Shown: positions 1-11,499 of the stretch, piece after piece | How the letters are laid out: each line of letters begins with the position of its first letter | How positions within the stretch are numbered: position 1 is the first letter of the stretch | Assembly: GCA_963920525.1 (NCBI GenBank) | Contig: OY986439.1 | Span: 45,792,982-45,856,981 of the forward strand | Direction of reading: 5' to 3' | DNA length: 64,000 nucleotides | Source: Dichetophora obliterata | Taxonomy: Eukaryota; Arthropoda; Insecta; Diptera; Sciomyzidae | Translations under genes and position numbers: made by a program | Notes under the pieces: generated by a model | The model's database searches: none | What the model was told of the DNA's origin: nothing | What the model saw: only the letters and a program-made list of their open reading frames with translations

Positions 1-1180
1 CCGAGAGTAATTTTTGTCCAACACGATACAAACCGTTGAAATAAAACGTTTTCATTGGTTTGTGGGCAGTAAAAGGGGGGCGTGAAACCAATTTTTAGTA
101 CAGTTGCTGACAGTAACCGTACAAACTCAATTTTAATGATTTCTCAAAAAGTGGGTGTGGGTGTGGCTATATAGCGATGACGCCTTTTTTTAGTTCAGTT
201 GCCGAAAGTAGCCATACAAACTTAGGTATCACATGTTAGTCTCATACGGCCAAAACTGCTTGAAATATAGCATTTTCACTGATTTGTGGGCGCAAAAAGG
301 GGGCGTGGAAACCAATTTTTCGTACAGTTACTGTCGGTAACTACACAAACCAAAGTACTAAATTTAAGTCTTATACGACCAAAACCGTCTGAAATAAAGC
401 ATTTTCATTTCTTTGTGGGCGGTAAAAAGGGGCGTGGAAACCCATTTTAAGTACAGTTATCGACAGTAACCGTACATACTAAATTGCAAAATTTTAGCCT
501 TATACGACCCAAACTGACTGAAATATAACAATTTTATTGATTTGGGGGCGGTAAAAGGGGAGGTGTGGCATATTTTTCCCCTCAACCATCTCGTACCTGA
601 AACAAATCGGCTGCCAAAATTTCAGGTCAATCGGTTTAGTAGTTTTGGAGTCTATAGACATCACACAGCCAGACACACATCGTTTTGCTTTTTATATATA
701 TAGACATTGATTTGTGGGCGGTAAAAGTGGGCGTGAAAACATTTATATATAGTGACCGCCTCTTGGAGCACCTATACAGTAAGTTTCACTGTAAAAGTGT
801 ATAGAACTCTGGAATTGTCATGATTTCGAAAAAGTGGGCGTATTTATTTTACGACCACGCCCATTTTTTGTACAGTAACCGACAGTAACCATCTCAACAA
901 AATTACCAAATCTTAGTTTTTTTCGATTGAAACCGCCTGACATATATCCTTTTTTTGGTTTGTGATCGATGGAGCAAATTTGGCTTGTATGGGAGGTACC
1001 ACGCCCCCTTCTCCAATCGTTACCAAACCTCACAGGAACACTCTCAAGATGTAGCTTTATTTTCCCTGAAAATTTCATAAAGATCGGTTCAGCGGTTTTG
1101 GAGTCTATACGTGATATAGCCACATACCCACATACCCACATACCCACATACCCACATACATACATCCATTTTTATATATA
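1..1180. repeat. Diverged tandem repeat block, transposon-derived
   Basis: A phrase beginning TGTGGGCGGTAAAAGGGG, then a GGCGTGGAAACCAATTTT-type stretch, GTACAGTT, a short CAGTAACC word and an ACGACCAAAACCG word, recurs near 61, 283, 412, 541 and 713. The copies at 283, 412 and 541 are about 129 bp apart. A second phrase, GTTTTGGAGTCTATA preceded by ATCGGTT, occurs near 630 and 1085; a related one lies near 16360. This tail is common in repetitive elements of insects, so the block is probably the non-coding part of a transposon, perhaps Helitron-like. ORFs read through it are low-complexity and not believable. Confidence 0.7.
1121..1163. repeat. 8-bp microsatellite (CACATACC)n
   Basis: About five head-to-tail copies of CACATACC close the repeat block at its right edge, as short simple-repeat tails often do in insect non-autonomous elements. 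Confidence 0.85.
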
Positions 1181-3000
1181 AGAAGATTATCGAAATGAGT
1201 TCTGGGGACCATAATGCATACACCATGATTTGCATGAAGTGTTTTGTAAGAATTGTAAAAAAAAACGCTCCACTTATTGTACCTTCTTAACTATAACATC
1301 TTTGTCTTTTAACCAGTTTCCATAACGCGATAATTATCGTAACTTTCTGACATTTACAGATAGAAATGTTTTTCCATATTTCGCAAAAAGTCTTTCAACA
1401 CCTGCTTAAAAATACTTTCTCGCTTACTCGAGCTGTCTTCGATATTAAATTTCAATATTAAAAAAACCAAATGTTGGAAATATTTTTCAAGAAACCCATA
1501 CGATAACAGGTATCAAAGAAAAAGTGGAAAAAATAAAAGTTACGAGGCGTGACCGTACTTTAGACTATTAAGGGCGTTCCCATAGTGCCTCATGTAATGT
1601 TCGTACGGCCTTAGTGTTGCTAAAAATGAAGAAAAGTAAAGTAAAAAGATAAACTTTTTGTTCTGTTTTGATTTCTGGATAGCACTCTAGTGGCACTATT
1701 TTTAGTTTCACAGATAGAAGCGATCGAAAGAATGATCGGGAGGAGAATGATGAAAGATATATGCAAACAAATAATGACGCGTTAGGTGACAAAAAATAGA
1801 AATGGTTTGTGTATGCATCAATAAAAATCTGCAAAATGTGCACGAGTTTTTTATGAATGTTATTTTAATATTATCTGGAATAAGATTGCTATATAGTCAT
1901 AACTGTATCATCGAAAAATCTTCTTAAATTAATTTTATGCAAACCACAATATGATACGTTACGTTACAGATATTTTCTTCAAAAAAGTAAAAATTTTTCT
2001 CAGTTTTTTTTATATTTATTGAATTAAAAAAACTATAAAGTGTAATTCAGGTAAAACTTTTCGAAGTTTTTTTTAATTTATTGAATTAAAAAAAAATATA
2101 TCAGGTCCGAAAAAATCGAAAACTGAATAAATTTAACTTTGTATTAAACGAGTTTTTATTATACTTATGAAATTCAAATTTTTGTTAAAACTTTTCAATT
2201 TTTGTCACCATTTTTCAATTTTTGTTGCTGCCATTTTTTTCATCATTTTTGCTGAAATTTTTCTTATATTTAAAATGAGATCAGCTTTCAGTACTCTCAG
2301 AACATAAAATATGGATTTATTTACCTATTATAGAGGTTTCAGTAACATTTAATTTTTCAGTCGCTATAGACTTTTTGGTGGAAATGTCCACCAAATCTGC
2401 ATTCAATTCCACAAATAAAAAATAAATTAAAAAAATATATTCTCACGATGCAATTCATAAAAATTAACTCTAAGCCTTTGGAATATATTTTTCACAGTAA
2501 AATTGTGACAAATGCTACAAATTTAATATTCGCCTTTTCAAATTATATTTGTTAAATACTTTGGATTTTGGTCTCCATAACAACAGCAAGAAATCTCACT
2601 TGAATATTTATTTTCATATTTTTTTTTTTACTATTGTAGTGATTTACATTATTCTATTATTTTACAAAAATTTAAGAGTTACTTTTCTTTTAGCAGCTCA
2701 CACGCATTTTCAGTGCTCCCTGCTATAATGAAAACTAGTGTTTTATGCTAATTGGACAATTTGTAAAAAAGCATATACAAAATTTTTTTAACAATTTCAT
2801 TTAAATTTTCGTCAATCTAAATTGTTTATTCGAACCACTGTGCTATGCTGGCTGATTTAGCATGTTACTATCTCAGATCAATATTCGATCATAATTCAAA
2901 CATAAGGTTGTATCTGAACTCAATCATATTCACTATGTTAAAAAATATTAACTTAAGATGGGAAAATGTATCTAAGAGCCCCAATTTGCAATGCTAATAA
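1181..3000. other. AT-rich stretch without recognised features
   Basis: Long A and T runs and short low-complexity frames. I see no transposase, RT, TIR or splice-like structure here. A 91-residue frame on the minus strand at 1568-1843 is rich in Phe, Leu and Ser as expected from AT-rich noise. Confidence 0.6.
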
Positions 3001-3017
3001 ACTTGTTAAGGGGAAAA

Positions 3018-3055
3018 AGTGTATTTAAAAGGCATCTTTCAGACAACAGACAGAA
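3018..3055 (+). promoter_or_regulatory. Possible TATA/initiator pair
   Basis: TATTTAAAAGGC at about 3019 is followed, roughly 25 bp later, by TTTCAGACAAC, which resembles a fly initiator. No ORF follows directly. In DNA this AT-rich such a pair can arise by chance. Confidence 0.2.
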
Positions 3056-3399
3056 ATTCAGAAGATCTAGTTAGAAGCAACATTCGATTGCTTGTTAAAT
3101 ATCTCGAATTTTTAAATTAAAATTCGCAATCTCAATCAGTTATAGGAATTATTTAAACCATTTCTTATGAATTTCGTTAATTTTTTTTTTTATTTCTGTC
3201 CTAGTGTATGTTTTCCAAATACTCTTAGATATATATTCAATGGGAAATGTTTAGATGCTTATTATTAAATTACAAATGCTTTCAAAACGATTAAAATGCT
3301 GATAAATCTAAGAAAACAATATATATGATACTTAGATAAAATGCTGATCAAGTAGTTCAGAGGCGCAATTTACTACTCATTCTTTTTTTGCTGTGTATC

Positions 3400-4044
3400 A
3401 ATCAGCTAAAACCAGCCAAACGGCAAAACCTATGTCCATTACGCGTACGCAAAGATTGAGACTTTTATTATAGAGTGGTTATAATTTGTGGCAATATTTA
3501 TTGTGGTATTAATTATTGGTTTGGTATCTCGAATTGTTTGTTTATTCATTGTTGTTGTTTTTGATTTTGTTGTTGTTAGTGTAACTGTTACCAATTCCGG
3601 TCATATATGTGGCTAATTATATTAATTTGATGGCAACTGATATTGGCAACGGTTATCAATTTGGCTAAGGAATTTGCCGCATATCCCGATCGAAGCCAAA
3701 CGAAAGACAAACATATATAGCTGACGTGTACTTAATTATGACGCTTGTGGGCCAATTTGTAGTTATTGCAAAATTGCACAAGCCGTTGAATAAATTGAGT
3801 GCCATAAAAGAAGGCTCGCTGTCATCAGCTGATAAAAGAATGCCTGCTATTTTTATAGGCCAGAGCAGCTAGTAATCGGTTGGCTGTTGTAGAGTTTGCG
3901 TGGGCGGCACTGTCTAAGGATCAAAAAATTTTGTTATTAATAGACAGTGAATAACTCATTCAAAACTCACATCAATTCAAAATATAAAGCAAAGAAAGAA
4001 AATTGAATTGAAAAACTTAGCTACTTGCTTGAACTGGCGCCAAC
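3400..4044 (+). promoter_or_regulatory. Promoter-like region and 5' leader before the candidate exon
   Basis: This stretch is less AT-biased than its surroundings. It has GTTGTT tracts, a GATAAAAG box at about 3831 and a TTTTTATAGG box at about 3849. From about 3940 to 4044 it is rich in CAAA and AAAG words, typical of fly 5' UTRs, and leads into CAACATG, a good dipteran start context. Promoter position is inferred; no initiator is certain. Confidence 0.3.
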
Positions 4045-4193
4045 ATGCGGCGTGGTACTACAATAAAAGTGCGTTTAACCGAATTTCTCACCTGGACACT
4101 ACTGTCGATTCTCTGCCATTGTCCTCACGAAGCCTTTTAAATGGGAACCAATTGAAAATATAACTTCTCATTATGAAATACCATTTTACAAGG
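4045..4193 (+). CDS. Candidate first coding exon of a secreted protein (frame broken or spliced)
   Basis: Not recognised by family. ATG at 4045 in context CAACATG opens 31 codons beginning MRRGTTIKV, with a hydrophobic stretch (TWTLLSILC) like a signal peptide, and stops at TAA 4138-4140. The +1 frame takes over at about 4115 and reads KPFKWEPIENITSHYE to a possible donor at 4194 (AAG then GTTTGT). Two readings fit: a one-base frameshift joining signal peptide and downstream frame, or a 64-nt intron 4069-4132 (GTGCGT to AG) that joins codon 8 to the second frame in phase. The second removes the hydrophobic core. No later exon could be placed in the window. It could also be a chance ORF. Confidence 0.33.
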
Positions 4194-6019
4194 TTTGTTT
4201 TTCCATCACTCATTTTTGTGTCGCATTACAATTTAATACTGGAATCCTAAAAATATCTGCGGTAGAGCATTTAATGCTTGACCAAAAGGACATCTGATAC
4301 AGACATGCAGGATGCTGTCAACAAAAAAAACTAACAGCAAAAACAACAAACATCTGAAAATAAAAAGTCTCAATTATAATTGGTTCTACCTACAATAATG
4401 GCTTAATTTAAAAAAATTATAAAAAATATGTTCTGTCATATTGTGTGTCCTGCTGCCGCTTACTTTACTTCATTTGATTTTGTTGCTTATTCGCTGCGTG
4501 TTTTATTCGATTGTCATATCGTATTTTATTGTCTCATCATCTGTCAAATACTTGCGTACCCTTTTTTTACACATTTTCATCATCAACTTCACCATTGAGC
4601 TCGCGCGCTGCTTTACGGCATGATTTTTTTTATTTTACTTTTATAAAACTGTTGAAATATTATATAAAAAAAATCAGTTATTATGAATTGGCATTTTTGT
4701 TTTTGTGCATTATGTGCGGGAGGTCTAAAATTTTTAGCATTTTTTATGAGTGTTCCTTGTTTCTTGTGATTATTGCTGTTGTTGTACCTGTTATTCCCTC
4801 ACTTCACTCTGAGGATTGTGGCATGAGGAATGTCAAAGTAGAACTCGAGCAGCAACCTGTTGTGTCTTGAGTAATTGGACACTTAAAGAATACGAGGGAC
4901 TGCAGTCTTGCAGGATATACATCAAGACAGTTAAATATGCCATCTACATAAGCTGTGTGGCCCAAATGGTGGCCCATGGCTGTATACAAATATTCGAATT
5001 TGTTGTAATAAAGTGTGCTTATAATGCAGGTATATTAATAACAGCTATTAAATAGTAAAGATATTTATCTGCATAGAATGGGCTAGATTAACCACATGGA
5101 ATGAATTTGTATTGCTCTATAGTGATTATTTCAAATACTCTGGTTTTGTAATCAATTTTCAAATAATTTTACACAGCTCTAAAAAACATATTGTTTTTAC
5201 TCAGGCATGTAAGGTTTTATTGAAGAAAAAAAATTGTGACATTACACGCAAAAAATAACAAAAAATTTGACGAAATGAGCAATAACCAAAAAATTCCAAA
5301 AGCCAATTTAATTTCCTTTTTTTTTTTTCTTTCAACACCTTACTAGTGTCCAAAAGTTAAAAATATTTTTATGACAACGAATATTTTGCAAAAAATAGTA
5401 ATTAAATTTAAAATAAATTTTATAAAACTAAAAATTCATAATTTCTAATTCGAATTTCCCATTCTTGTGACGAAAAAAAATCGGTTCAGGCCCAATGCTA
5501 GTCTAGAATCTTAACATAAAAAAACTTCTTAATAAGTTTTATTGATTGAAAAAATTGTTTTTCACAAAACAAGATAAGCTACGTGTTAGCCCATTACTGC
5601 GTCATTTTTCAAATTTGTGTACAATCAACAATCTTCAACTAATTTAAAAGTTATTCTTTTGAAATCAGTAATATTTTAGTACTTTTTTTATTAGAATTTA
5701 AATGGCAGTGGGTCGAAATTTCCCTTACGCAAATTGTCCGTGACGAAATTAACCCTCAGAAAATTGCCAATTTCATACATAATTTACTCTTTACAAAATT
5801 CGTAAAAAGTAATTGCAAAAAAGGGAAATTTTGTAAAAATTCATAAAAAGGATGATCCAATAAGAGGTTTCTTCTTTTTTTTCTGAATAAAATACATAAT
5901 AATTAATGTATTGATGCAAATCTTTATTTGGAATGAAGTTCGGTTCCTACAACTCAATGCTTAAAAACTATTTCGTTCAAATGTTGCCCAAGACTAGCTC
6001 TTAGATGGTCCATTCTGTG
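4194..6019. other. Intergenic DNA with one less AT-rich island
   Basis: Mostly AT-rich. The stretch 4800-5020 is more balanced in composition and open on both strands (79 codons plus, 61 codons minus), with words such as GTGGCCCAAATGGTGGCCCA. I do not recognise a protein. It may be a worn transposon or non-coding exon. Confidence 0.4.
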
Positions 6020-6125
6020 GGTTCAACTTTCAAATTTCGACAAAATTTGAGATCGGCGATGAATCGATTTTTCACGGTTTTCACGAACACTCTTTGCAAC
6101 TGCAGCAATATTCTCAAAATTACGT
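6020..6125 (-). pseudogene. Mariner-type transposase scrap (helix-turn-helix region)
   Basis: The minus-strand frame at 6026-6121 reads NFENIAAVAKSVRENREK followed by SIHRRSQILS. This is the linker and second helix-turn-helix region of mariner-family transposases. The mariner at 43.3 kb has the matching stretch (EEYAAAVQESIEDD, then QSIRRRSQQL). Nothing else of the transposase is recognisable here. Towards lower coordinates the words CAATAAGAGGTTTC and GATGATCC near 5848-5872 could belong to an element end, but that is a guess. Confidence 0.6.
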
Positions 6126-6300
6126 GAATTAAAGAAAGAGTAATATTTATAAGATATCGCCATAAGTGCACAGAAATAAAAAATCGCTGCGCAGACTACG
6201 TCACATGTGAGAGTAAATCTATACAAGAAAAACACATACACAAGTAACGAAACTAAGCAAATTAATCTGATTGGCTTTTTTTTAGGCAACCTACATTACG

Positions 6301-7610
6301 TCAATGCTCAAGAGAGTTGAGAGAGAATGAAATACTTTCATCTCCTATCAAATATATCGCACGACGTTGAATTCGGTCCAGAAGCTCCAAATAAGATCTT
6401 AAAGCCCCTGCCCAAATGTGCGAATTGTACTCCATTTTCGGCCTAATATAGGAGGCGTAGATCATGCGAAGATCAGCTGAAGTGAAATATTTTTTGCACC
6501 GTTTTATAAAACCTAGGCACTTGCCCGCTTCTTTCGACACATCGAAAATATGATCATTCCAACGAAGATCAGATTGGATCGATATGCCCAGAACGTCAAG
6601 AGCGGCTGATTCCACAAGATCCACACCATTCATACTGAGAGGAGCTAAAGGGCAATTCACCCGCTTGTGGGTTAACAGACAACACTGGGTCTTACTTGCA
6701 TTGAACTCTACCCTATTAGCAAGACCCCACTCGGAGATTTTTTGTAGATCATTAAGGAGTGTGTCATTCATAGTTTCTCTCAATCTCCATAGAGCTTGGG
6801 CGTTTTTTGAATGAATATGAATGACAAATGCTGCTGTCGTCCGCAAACGAATGTATTGGGTTATGCGTCAACGACAGTAGGTCGTTGATAAAAACCTGAA
6901 ACAAGGTTGGCGATAGAACTGAACAATGCGGTACTCCTGCTTTGATGGCGTGCTTCTCGGACGAAATACCGTCAACTACGACTCGAATCGTTCTGTCCTT
7001 GAGAAAACACGTGATCCATCGAGCAAAATTACCACCAAAACCATATGTAGCAAGTTTTGACACGAGCGCTTTATGCCACACTCGGTCGAACGCTTTTGAA
7101 ATATCCAGAGCAACAACCCTGCTCTCGCCGAAAAAGTGAACGCATTTATTCCGTTCTTCGGTTAAGAACGCCATAAGATCACCAGTAGAGCGAGCCCTAT
7201 GGAAACCATATTTACGATCACTGAGCAGTTGGTTGTGCTCCAGATAGTTCATAACGTTGAAGTTTATTACGCTCTCCATAATTTTGGAAAGCGTAGAGCA
7301 TATCGCAATGGGTCGGTAGTTTGCAGGGTTCGTGGCATCACCCTTTTTAGGTAGTGGCTGGACATTTGCCGCCTTCCAACAAGATGGAAATATGCCTGTT
7401 CTGTAGGAGATGTTGAAAAGGTTGTGCAAAGGCCGAGCCAGCGAAGAAGCACACATTTTAACCACAATTGGCGGTATGCCATCAGGACCAGAGGCTTTGT
7501 TTACGTTGAGATTTGAAAGGACCCTTTTAACTACTCTCGTTCGAAAGTATATCTCCTGCATTGCAGAAGATCCACCCTCAACAAAGGGCAGTGGCTGATT
7601 GCTATCCGAT
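6301..7610 (-). pseudogene. Non-LTR retrotransposon RT fragment, broken (LINE A)
   Basis: This is the reverse transcriptase of a LINE. In minus-strand order, the frame 7561-6764 (265 codons) shows KASGPDGIP, the NYRPIAI fingers motif, LDISKAFDRVWH with the first catalytic Asp, AGVPHCSVLSPTLF (usual PQGS altered to PHCS) and SFADD for the catalytic pair. It then shifts frame at about 6790-6815. The second frame (6846-6301) carries the thumb: LGISIQSDLRWNDHI, GFIKRCKKYF, IRPKMEYNSHIW. The preceding sequence to about 7606 still reads PLPFVEGGSS in frame, so the fragment starts there. Endonuclease, ORF1 and the C-terminal end are missing. The changed PQG motif and frameshift make it inactive. Clade assignment (jockey/I superfamily) is tentative. 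Confidence 0.88.
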
Positions 7611-8181
7611 TGGAAACAAACGAAACAAAGTAACAGTCAATTAGAGGCTTTTTTGTGTGAAGGGAAAGCTAATTAGATATGAAATTTTTATCATTAATTA
7701 ATAATATACATATTTTTTGTTGACAAGCGTTGTTTTTGGATATATGTTTATTTCATTTAGAAGAACTAAGATAGCATAAGAAAATGAGGAAATTTCTAAA
7801 TCGAATCCCCCTATAAAATAATTTTTAATTTATTTAATTTAATTTATTTATTTATTTATAAGCGCTTGTAAGAAATAAACTTATAGTTAAGCACCGATAA
7901 CATGTGTGGATATAAATCAACAAATTTTTAATATTAAACACTTAAACATAACTTGAACAGAAATTAATTAATTTAATACATTGAGATCAAAAACAGTTTT
8001 TTAAAAAAACGACTATAAGAATTTAAAACTGAAAATTAAAAAAAAAAAATAAAATAACTTTAAATTAAGATAGAAAAATATCATTACAAAGAAATGAATT
8101 AGGTAAGAAATCGAATGAAAAGAGATAAATGAAGAAAAATAATAGAATAGCGAATCAAGTAAAAATAGATAAAAGTTTTGG

Positions 8182-10060
8182 TTAGAAGGAAGACAAATAA
8201 TCTGATAATTTAGATTTAAATATGGCTGTATTGCAAATACGCTGTAGATACGGTGGAAGTGAGTTCCAAAGACGTATGGAATTAACAAAGAACTGACGTT
8301 CGGACGCTAAGCAGGCATGTTTTGGTTGGACTAGGTTGTTTCCGCGCTGAGATCTTAAAAATTTTAGTTTATTATATAGGTAAACTGGCTCTTTGGTAAA
8401 AATAATTTTGTGCAGAAAAACTAACGCCCTCAAGTTCAAAACACTGTCAAAAGTCAAATTGAATATTTTTTTTGCATACTGGGATATACGGTCGGTTCGT
8501 TTAAGTCCGAAGACATAACGAGCGATGTTGTTATAGGAAACGTTCAACTTGCGCTTACTAGCAGCATCACAGTATGCAAAAATTTCGGATCCGTACAATA
8601 AGGTGGGGACAAGATACGTTTTAGCTAATAACATTCTTATGTGAAAGGGGGTGAAAAACTGTGTGGCCCATAGGCTACGGAGCATACCATAAACTTTTCC
8701 TACAGTGATGTTGACATGATTCGTCCAATCTAAAGTGCTGCTGAAGGTAATACCCAAATTTTTTGCCGTTTATACAACTTCAATACATGACCCATTTATC
8801 GTAACGTCCGGAAAGGGCAAAGAAGAGTTATGTTTTCTCGTTATAATTAAACATTTTGACTTTTTTGGGTTTATGCTTAAGCCATTAGCGGAAGCCCAAT
8901 CGTAAATTTTACACAAATTAGCATTCAGACTATCAACACACGTGGTAATATCACATTTGCGACAGCTAGTATACAGTTGTACATCATCAGCGTACATTTG
9001 TATACCACAATTTTGCAGCACAGTTGGTAAGTCGTTTATATAAACCGAAAATAAAAGAGGGCCCATTACAGAGCCTTGAGGAACGCCACGGTTTACAGGT
9101 AAGAAATTGGAAGTAACGCTGCCTATATTAACGGCTTGTGATCTGTTTGTGAGATAAGAGGTCATTAGTCGAGTTGCAGTGGCGGAAAAATTAAACACAT
9201 TTAATAATTTCAAACATAAAATTTGGTGATCAACCGTGTCGAAAGCTTTCGAATGATCTAGCAAAACCAAGAAACTGATTTCATTGCGATCGAGGTTATT
9301 TCGAATTTCATCGCTGACGTCAAGTAGAGCAGTCACGCAACTACGCTTAGGTCGGAATCCTGACTGTCTGTCAGTTAGCAGTTTATTGTCCAAAAGAAAT
9401 TTGTTTATTTGGTAGTACATCAGCGTTTCAAAAACTTTTGATAGATATGGTAAAATTGCTATGGGGCGGAATTCATTACCAGTTTTAGGGATGGGAATAA
9501 TTTTAGCTTTTTTCCAAATAGCAGGGAATTCTGATTTCGTTATGATGGTATTGAAAATGTTAATAATGAAAGGGGTTAGAGCAGGAAGAAGTAACTTAAA
9601 AAACCTGGGATGTATTTCATCGAAACCGACGGCATTAGATTTAATCTCTAAGCAACTTCGCAGTACTTCTGTATATTCAACGCATTGAAAATTAAAAGCT
9701 GAGTACGAGTTGATAGATCTCTGAAAGATGCGACAACAGTTGACACTGGGCGCTGACATAGGTATATCTATAAATTTGTTATTTAGAGCCTCGACGTCTA
9801 TGCTAGTGTCTGTAAGCGAAATATTTCTACCAACTCCAATTTGCCGAATAATATTCCACTTCGTTTTGCTGCCTATGGCAGAGCTAAATTTAGATTCATA
9901 ATATGCTAACTTGGCAATTTTCACCGCCCTGACCACATTGTTTCTGCATATACGGAAAATATTATAACGCTCGGGTGTTTTGAGACGTTTCCATTTATTA
10001 TACGCTGCGTCACGTTTTTTCATTAAACTTTTAAGGGTACTGGAAAACCAAGCCTTAGAG
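8182..10060 (-). pseudogene. LINE B reverse transcriptase with one in-frame stop
   Basis: The frame 10023-8770 (417 codons) covers the RT: NAVGFDEIHPRF, IIPIPKTG, FRPIAILPYLSKVFE, LLDHSKAFDTVDH with the first catalytic Asp, GVPQGSVMGPLLF and MYADDVQLY. TAA at 8770-8772 interrupts it just before the thumb; the same frame continues at 8757-8182 with LGITFSSTLDWTNHV, LLYGSEIF, and the C-terminal LWNSLPPYLQ and FKSKLSDYL motifs common to CR1/jockey-like ORF2 proteins. The reading frame is otherwise intact through 613 codons, so this is a recently dead copy. The ending SDYLSSF followed by a stop looks like the natural C-terminus. Confidence 0.9.
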
Positions 10061-10979
10061 AGTGCTTTACAACTTTAGTTTTAAGAGGAACATGTTTTTC
10101 AAATAATGAATTGACGTTACGTTGTAGGAAATCTAACTTATCATTTACTGATAGCATGTGATAAATTTCTGTCCAGTCGACGTGATTTAGCTCTGTCTGA
10201 AGAGAGCTAAAATCTATATTTGTAAAATCTCGGTATGTTATTTTTTGCTCTGGTATTAGCAGCTGAAAATTATAGCAAAGAAAAATCAGGTCATGCTTGG
10301 AAAAAACAGGAGCAGATAATTGGTCATAAAGTAAGACTTTATCATTATCACCGACAAAAAAGAGGTCTAGCAGCGAATTTCTATTTTTGGAAAAGTGTGT
10401 GGGTGTGGTGCAGTTTGGCGACGTAAGACCAAGTGCACACATATCATCAGATAAATGAGTTTCAACCAATAAATCACAATTAAAATCGCCACAAATTATG
10501 ATGTCAGCATAGGAGCTTACCACCGATTCAATTTTCAACATTAAGTTTTCTGTATGGACATAACGATTTGGCCTATAAACTGCGCCGACAAGTAGTTTTT
10601 TGGATTCATAGATTATGTCAACAAATAGGAATTCAATATTATCTTCAGAGTTTGATTTACTGATTAAGTTGCATGTAATACCATCTTTAACAAAAATTGC
10701 AACCCCACCGGCATGAGACTCTCGATCCGCACGAAATGATCTATAACCCTTTACACTAAAGACACTATTTTGAACAGAAGGCTGAAACCATGTTTCAGAT
10801 ACACAAATTATATCCATGTTTGAGTTTTCAAAAATGTACCGAAACTCATCAATTTTATTATTTAAACTTTGCGCATTAATATGACATACCTGTAGTCCCG
10901 TCGCTTGCCTGCTTAATATTCGAATTAAAGCATAGAGATTGTCTCTAGAACAACAACGACCGTAATTATTCGAACTCAC
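10023..10979 (-). pseudogene. LINE B apurinic-type endonuclease domain
   Basis: A 318-codon frame with the exonuclease-endonuclease-phosphatase fold of LINE ORF2. Visible landmarks in order: CHINAQSLNNKIDEF (N-terminal motif, about residues 33-47), ICVSETW with the metal-binding Glu, GAVYRPN, IICGDFNCD, a TPTHF motif, LLDLFF and SKHDLIFL near the end. This nuclease nicks target DNA to prime reverse transcription. The frame ends at 10023, about 13 codons after it leaves the frame of the RT. Reading the next frame from about 10060 gives the expected SKAWFSSTLKSL junction, so a short indel in the CTCTCT run at 10057-10062 is the likely lesion. Confidence 0.85.
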
Positions 10980-11375
10980 AACGGATATGGTTTACTTAGT
11001 ATTTTTTCAGTTAGTTTGGCATTTTCTCACAACTGACGTCACATTCACGTGCTCACAAAGATGGTGAACATGCGCCAGGAACGAAAATGTGTGAATGGAA
11101 TTTTTTTCACTATTCGTTTAAACCGAAGTTCAACTTTTAGTAGCATTAAATTTCGAAAATGGTAAAGTAATCCAACCCATATATAATTTTCAGTATGTGC
11201 ACGCAGAAAAATTACATTTTCTATTTTGATTATAGCAAACATATTTTATTGCTTAGTAACCCTTTGAAAAGTTCAGTTTAATTGTTTGTGCCAAATGTTT
11301 AAATTAAGTTCGATTTGTTATGTGTCATATTATTAAAATAATGCTAAATTAAATTGTTTAATAAAATATATAGTC

Positions 11376-11416
11376 TCCTGAAGAAGAAGGAAAGAAACCA
11401 TCGAAACGTTGGGAAA
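11376..11416 (+). other. Hammerhead-like CTGAAGA ... CGAAAC word pair
   Basis: CCTGAAGAAG followed 20 bp later by CCATCGAAACGTTGGG. Similar phrases occur near ends of Penelope-like and other retroelements, some of which carry hammerhead ribozymes with CUGAUGA and GAAA core segments. The first core segment here is CTGAAGA, which does not match the consensus, and I could not draw convincing stems. Confidence 0.2.
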
Positions 11417-11499
11417 ATTAAATATTATTAAAGTTTTTTAATTTAATGAATATTTAAAAAAATCAAATTGACCAAAAGAGCCCAAGCACAAAATATATA

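Larger units (their letters stand above)
7825..10985 (-). mobile_element. Near-full ORF2 of a CR1/jockey-superfamily LINE (LINE B)
   Basis: A minus-strand non-LTR retrotransposon holding an endonuclease and reverse transcriptase, with an AT-rich 3' UTR that runs to a TAAA-type simple tail at about 7825-7865. Only two lesions separate the three open frames: a frameshift near 10060 and an in-frame TAA at 8770-8772. No ORF1 or gag-like frame is visible upstream of 10979, so the copy is 5'-truncated or its ORF1 is lost. It lies about 220 bp from LINE A in the same orientation but is a different family, as the RT motifs differ clearly. No target-site duplication was found. Confidence 0.85.

Noticed and set aside
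1..1180. Satellite DNA
   Set aside because: Only three units keep a regular step and they diverge strongly; the flanks contain transposon tails, so a transposon origin fits better.
9461..10426. Plus-strand frames within LINE B
   Set aside because: They are shadows of the minus-strand RT and endonuclease frames.
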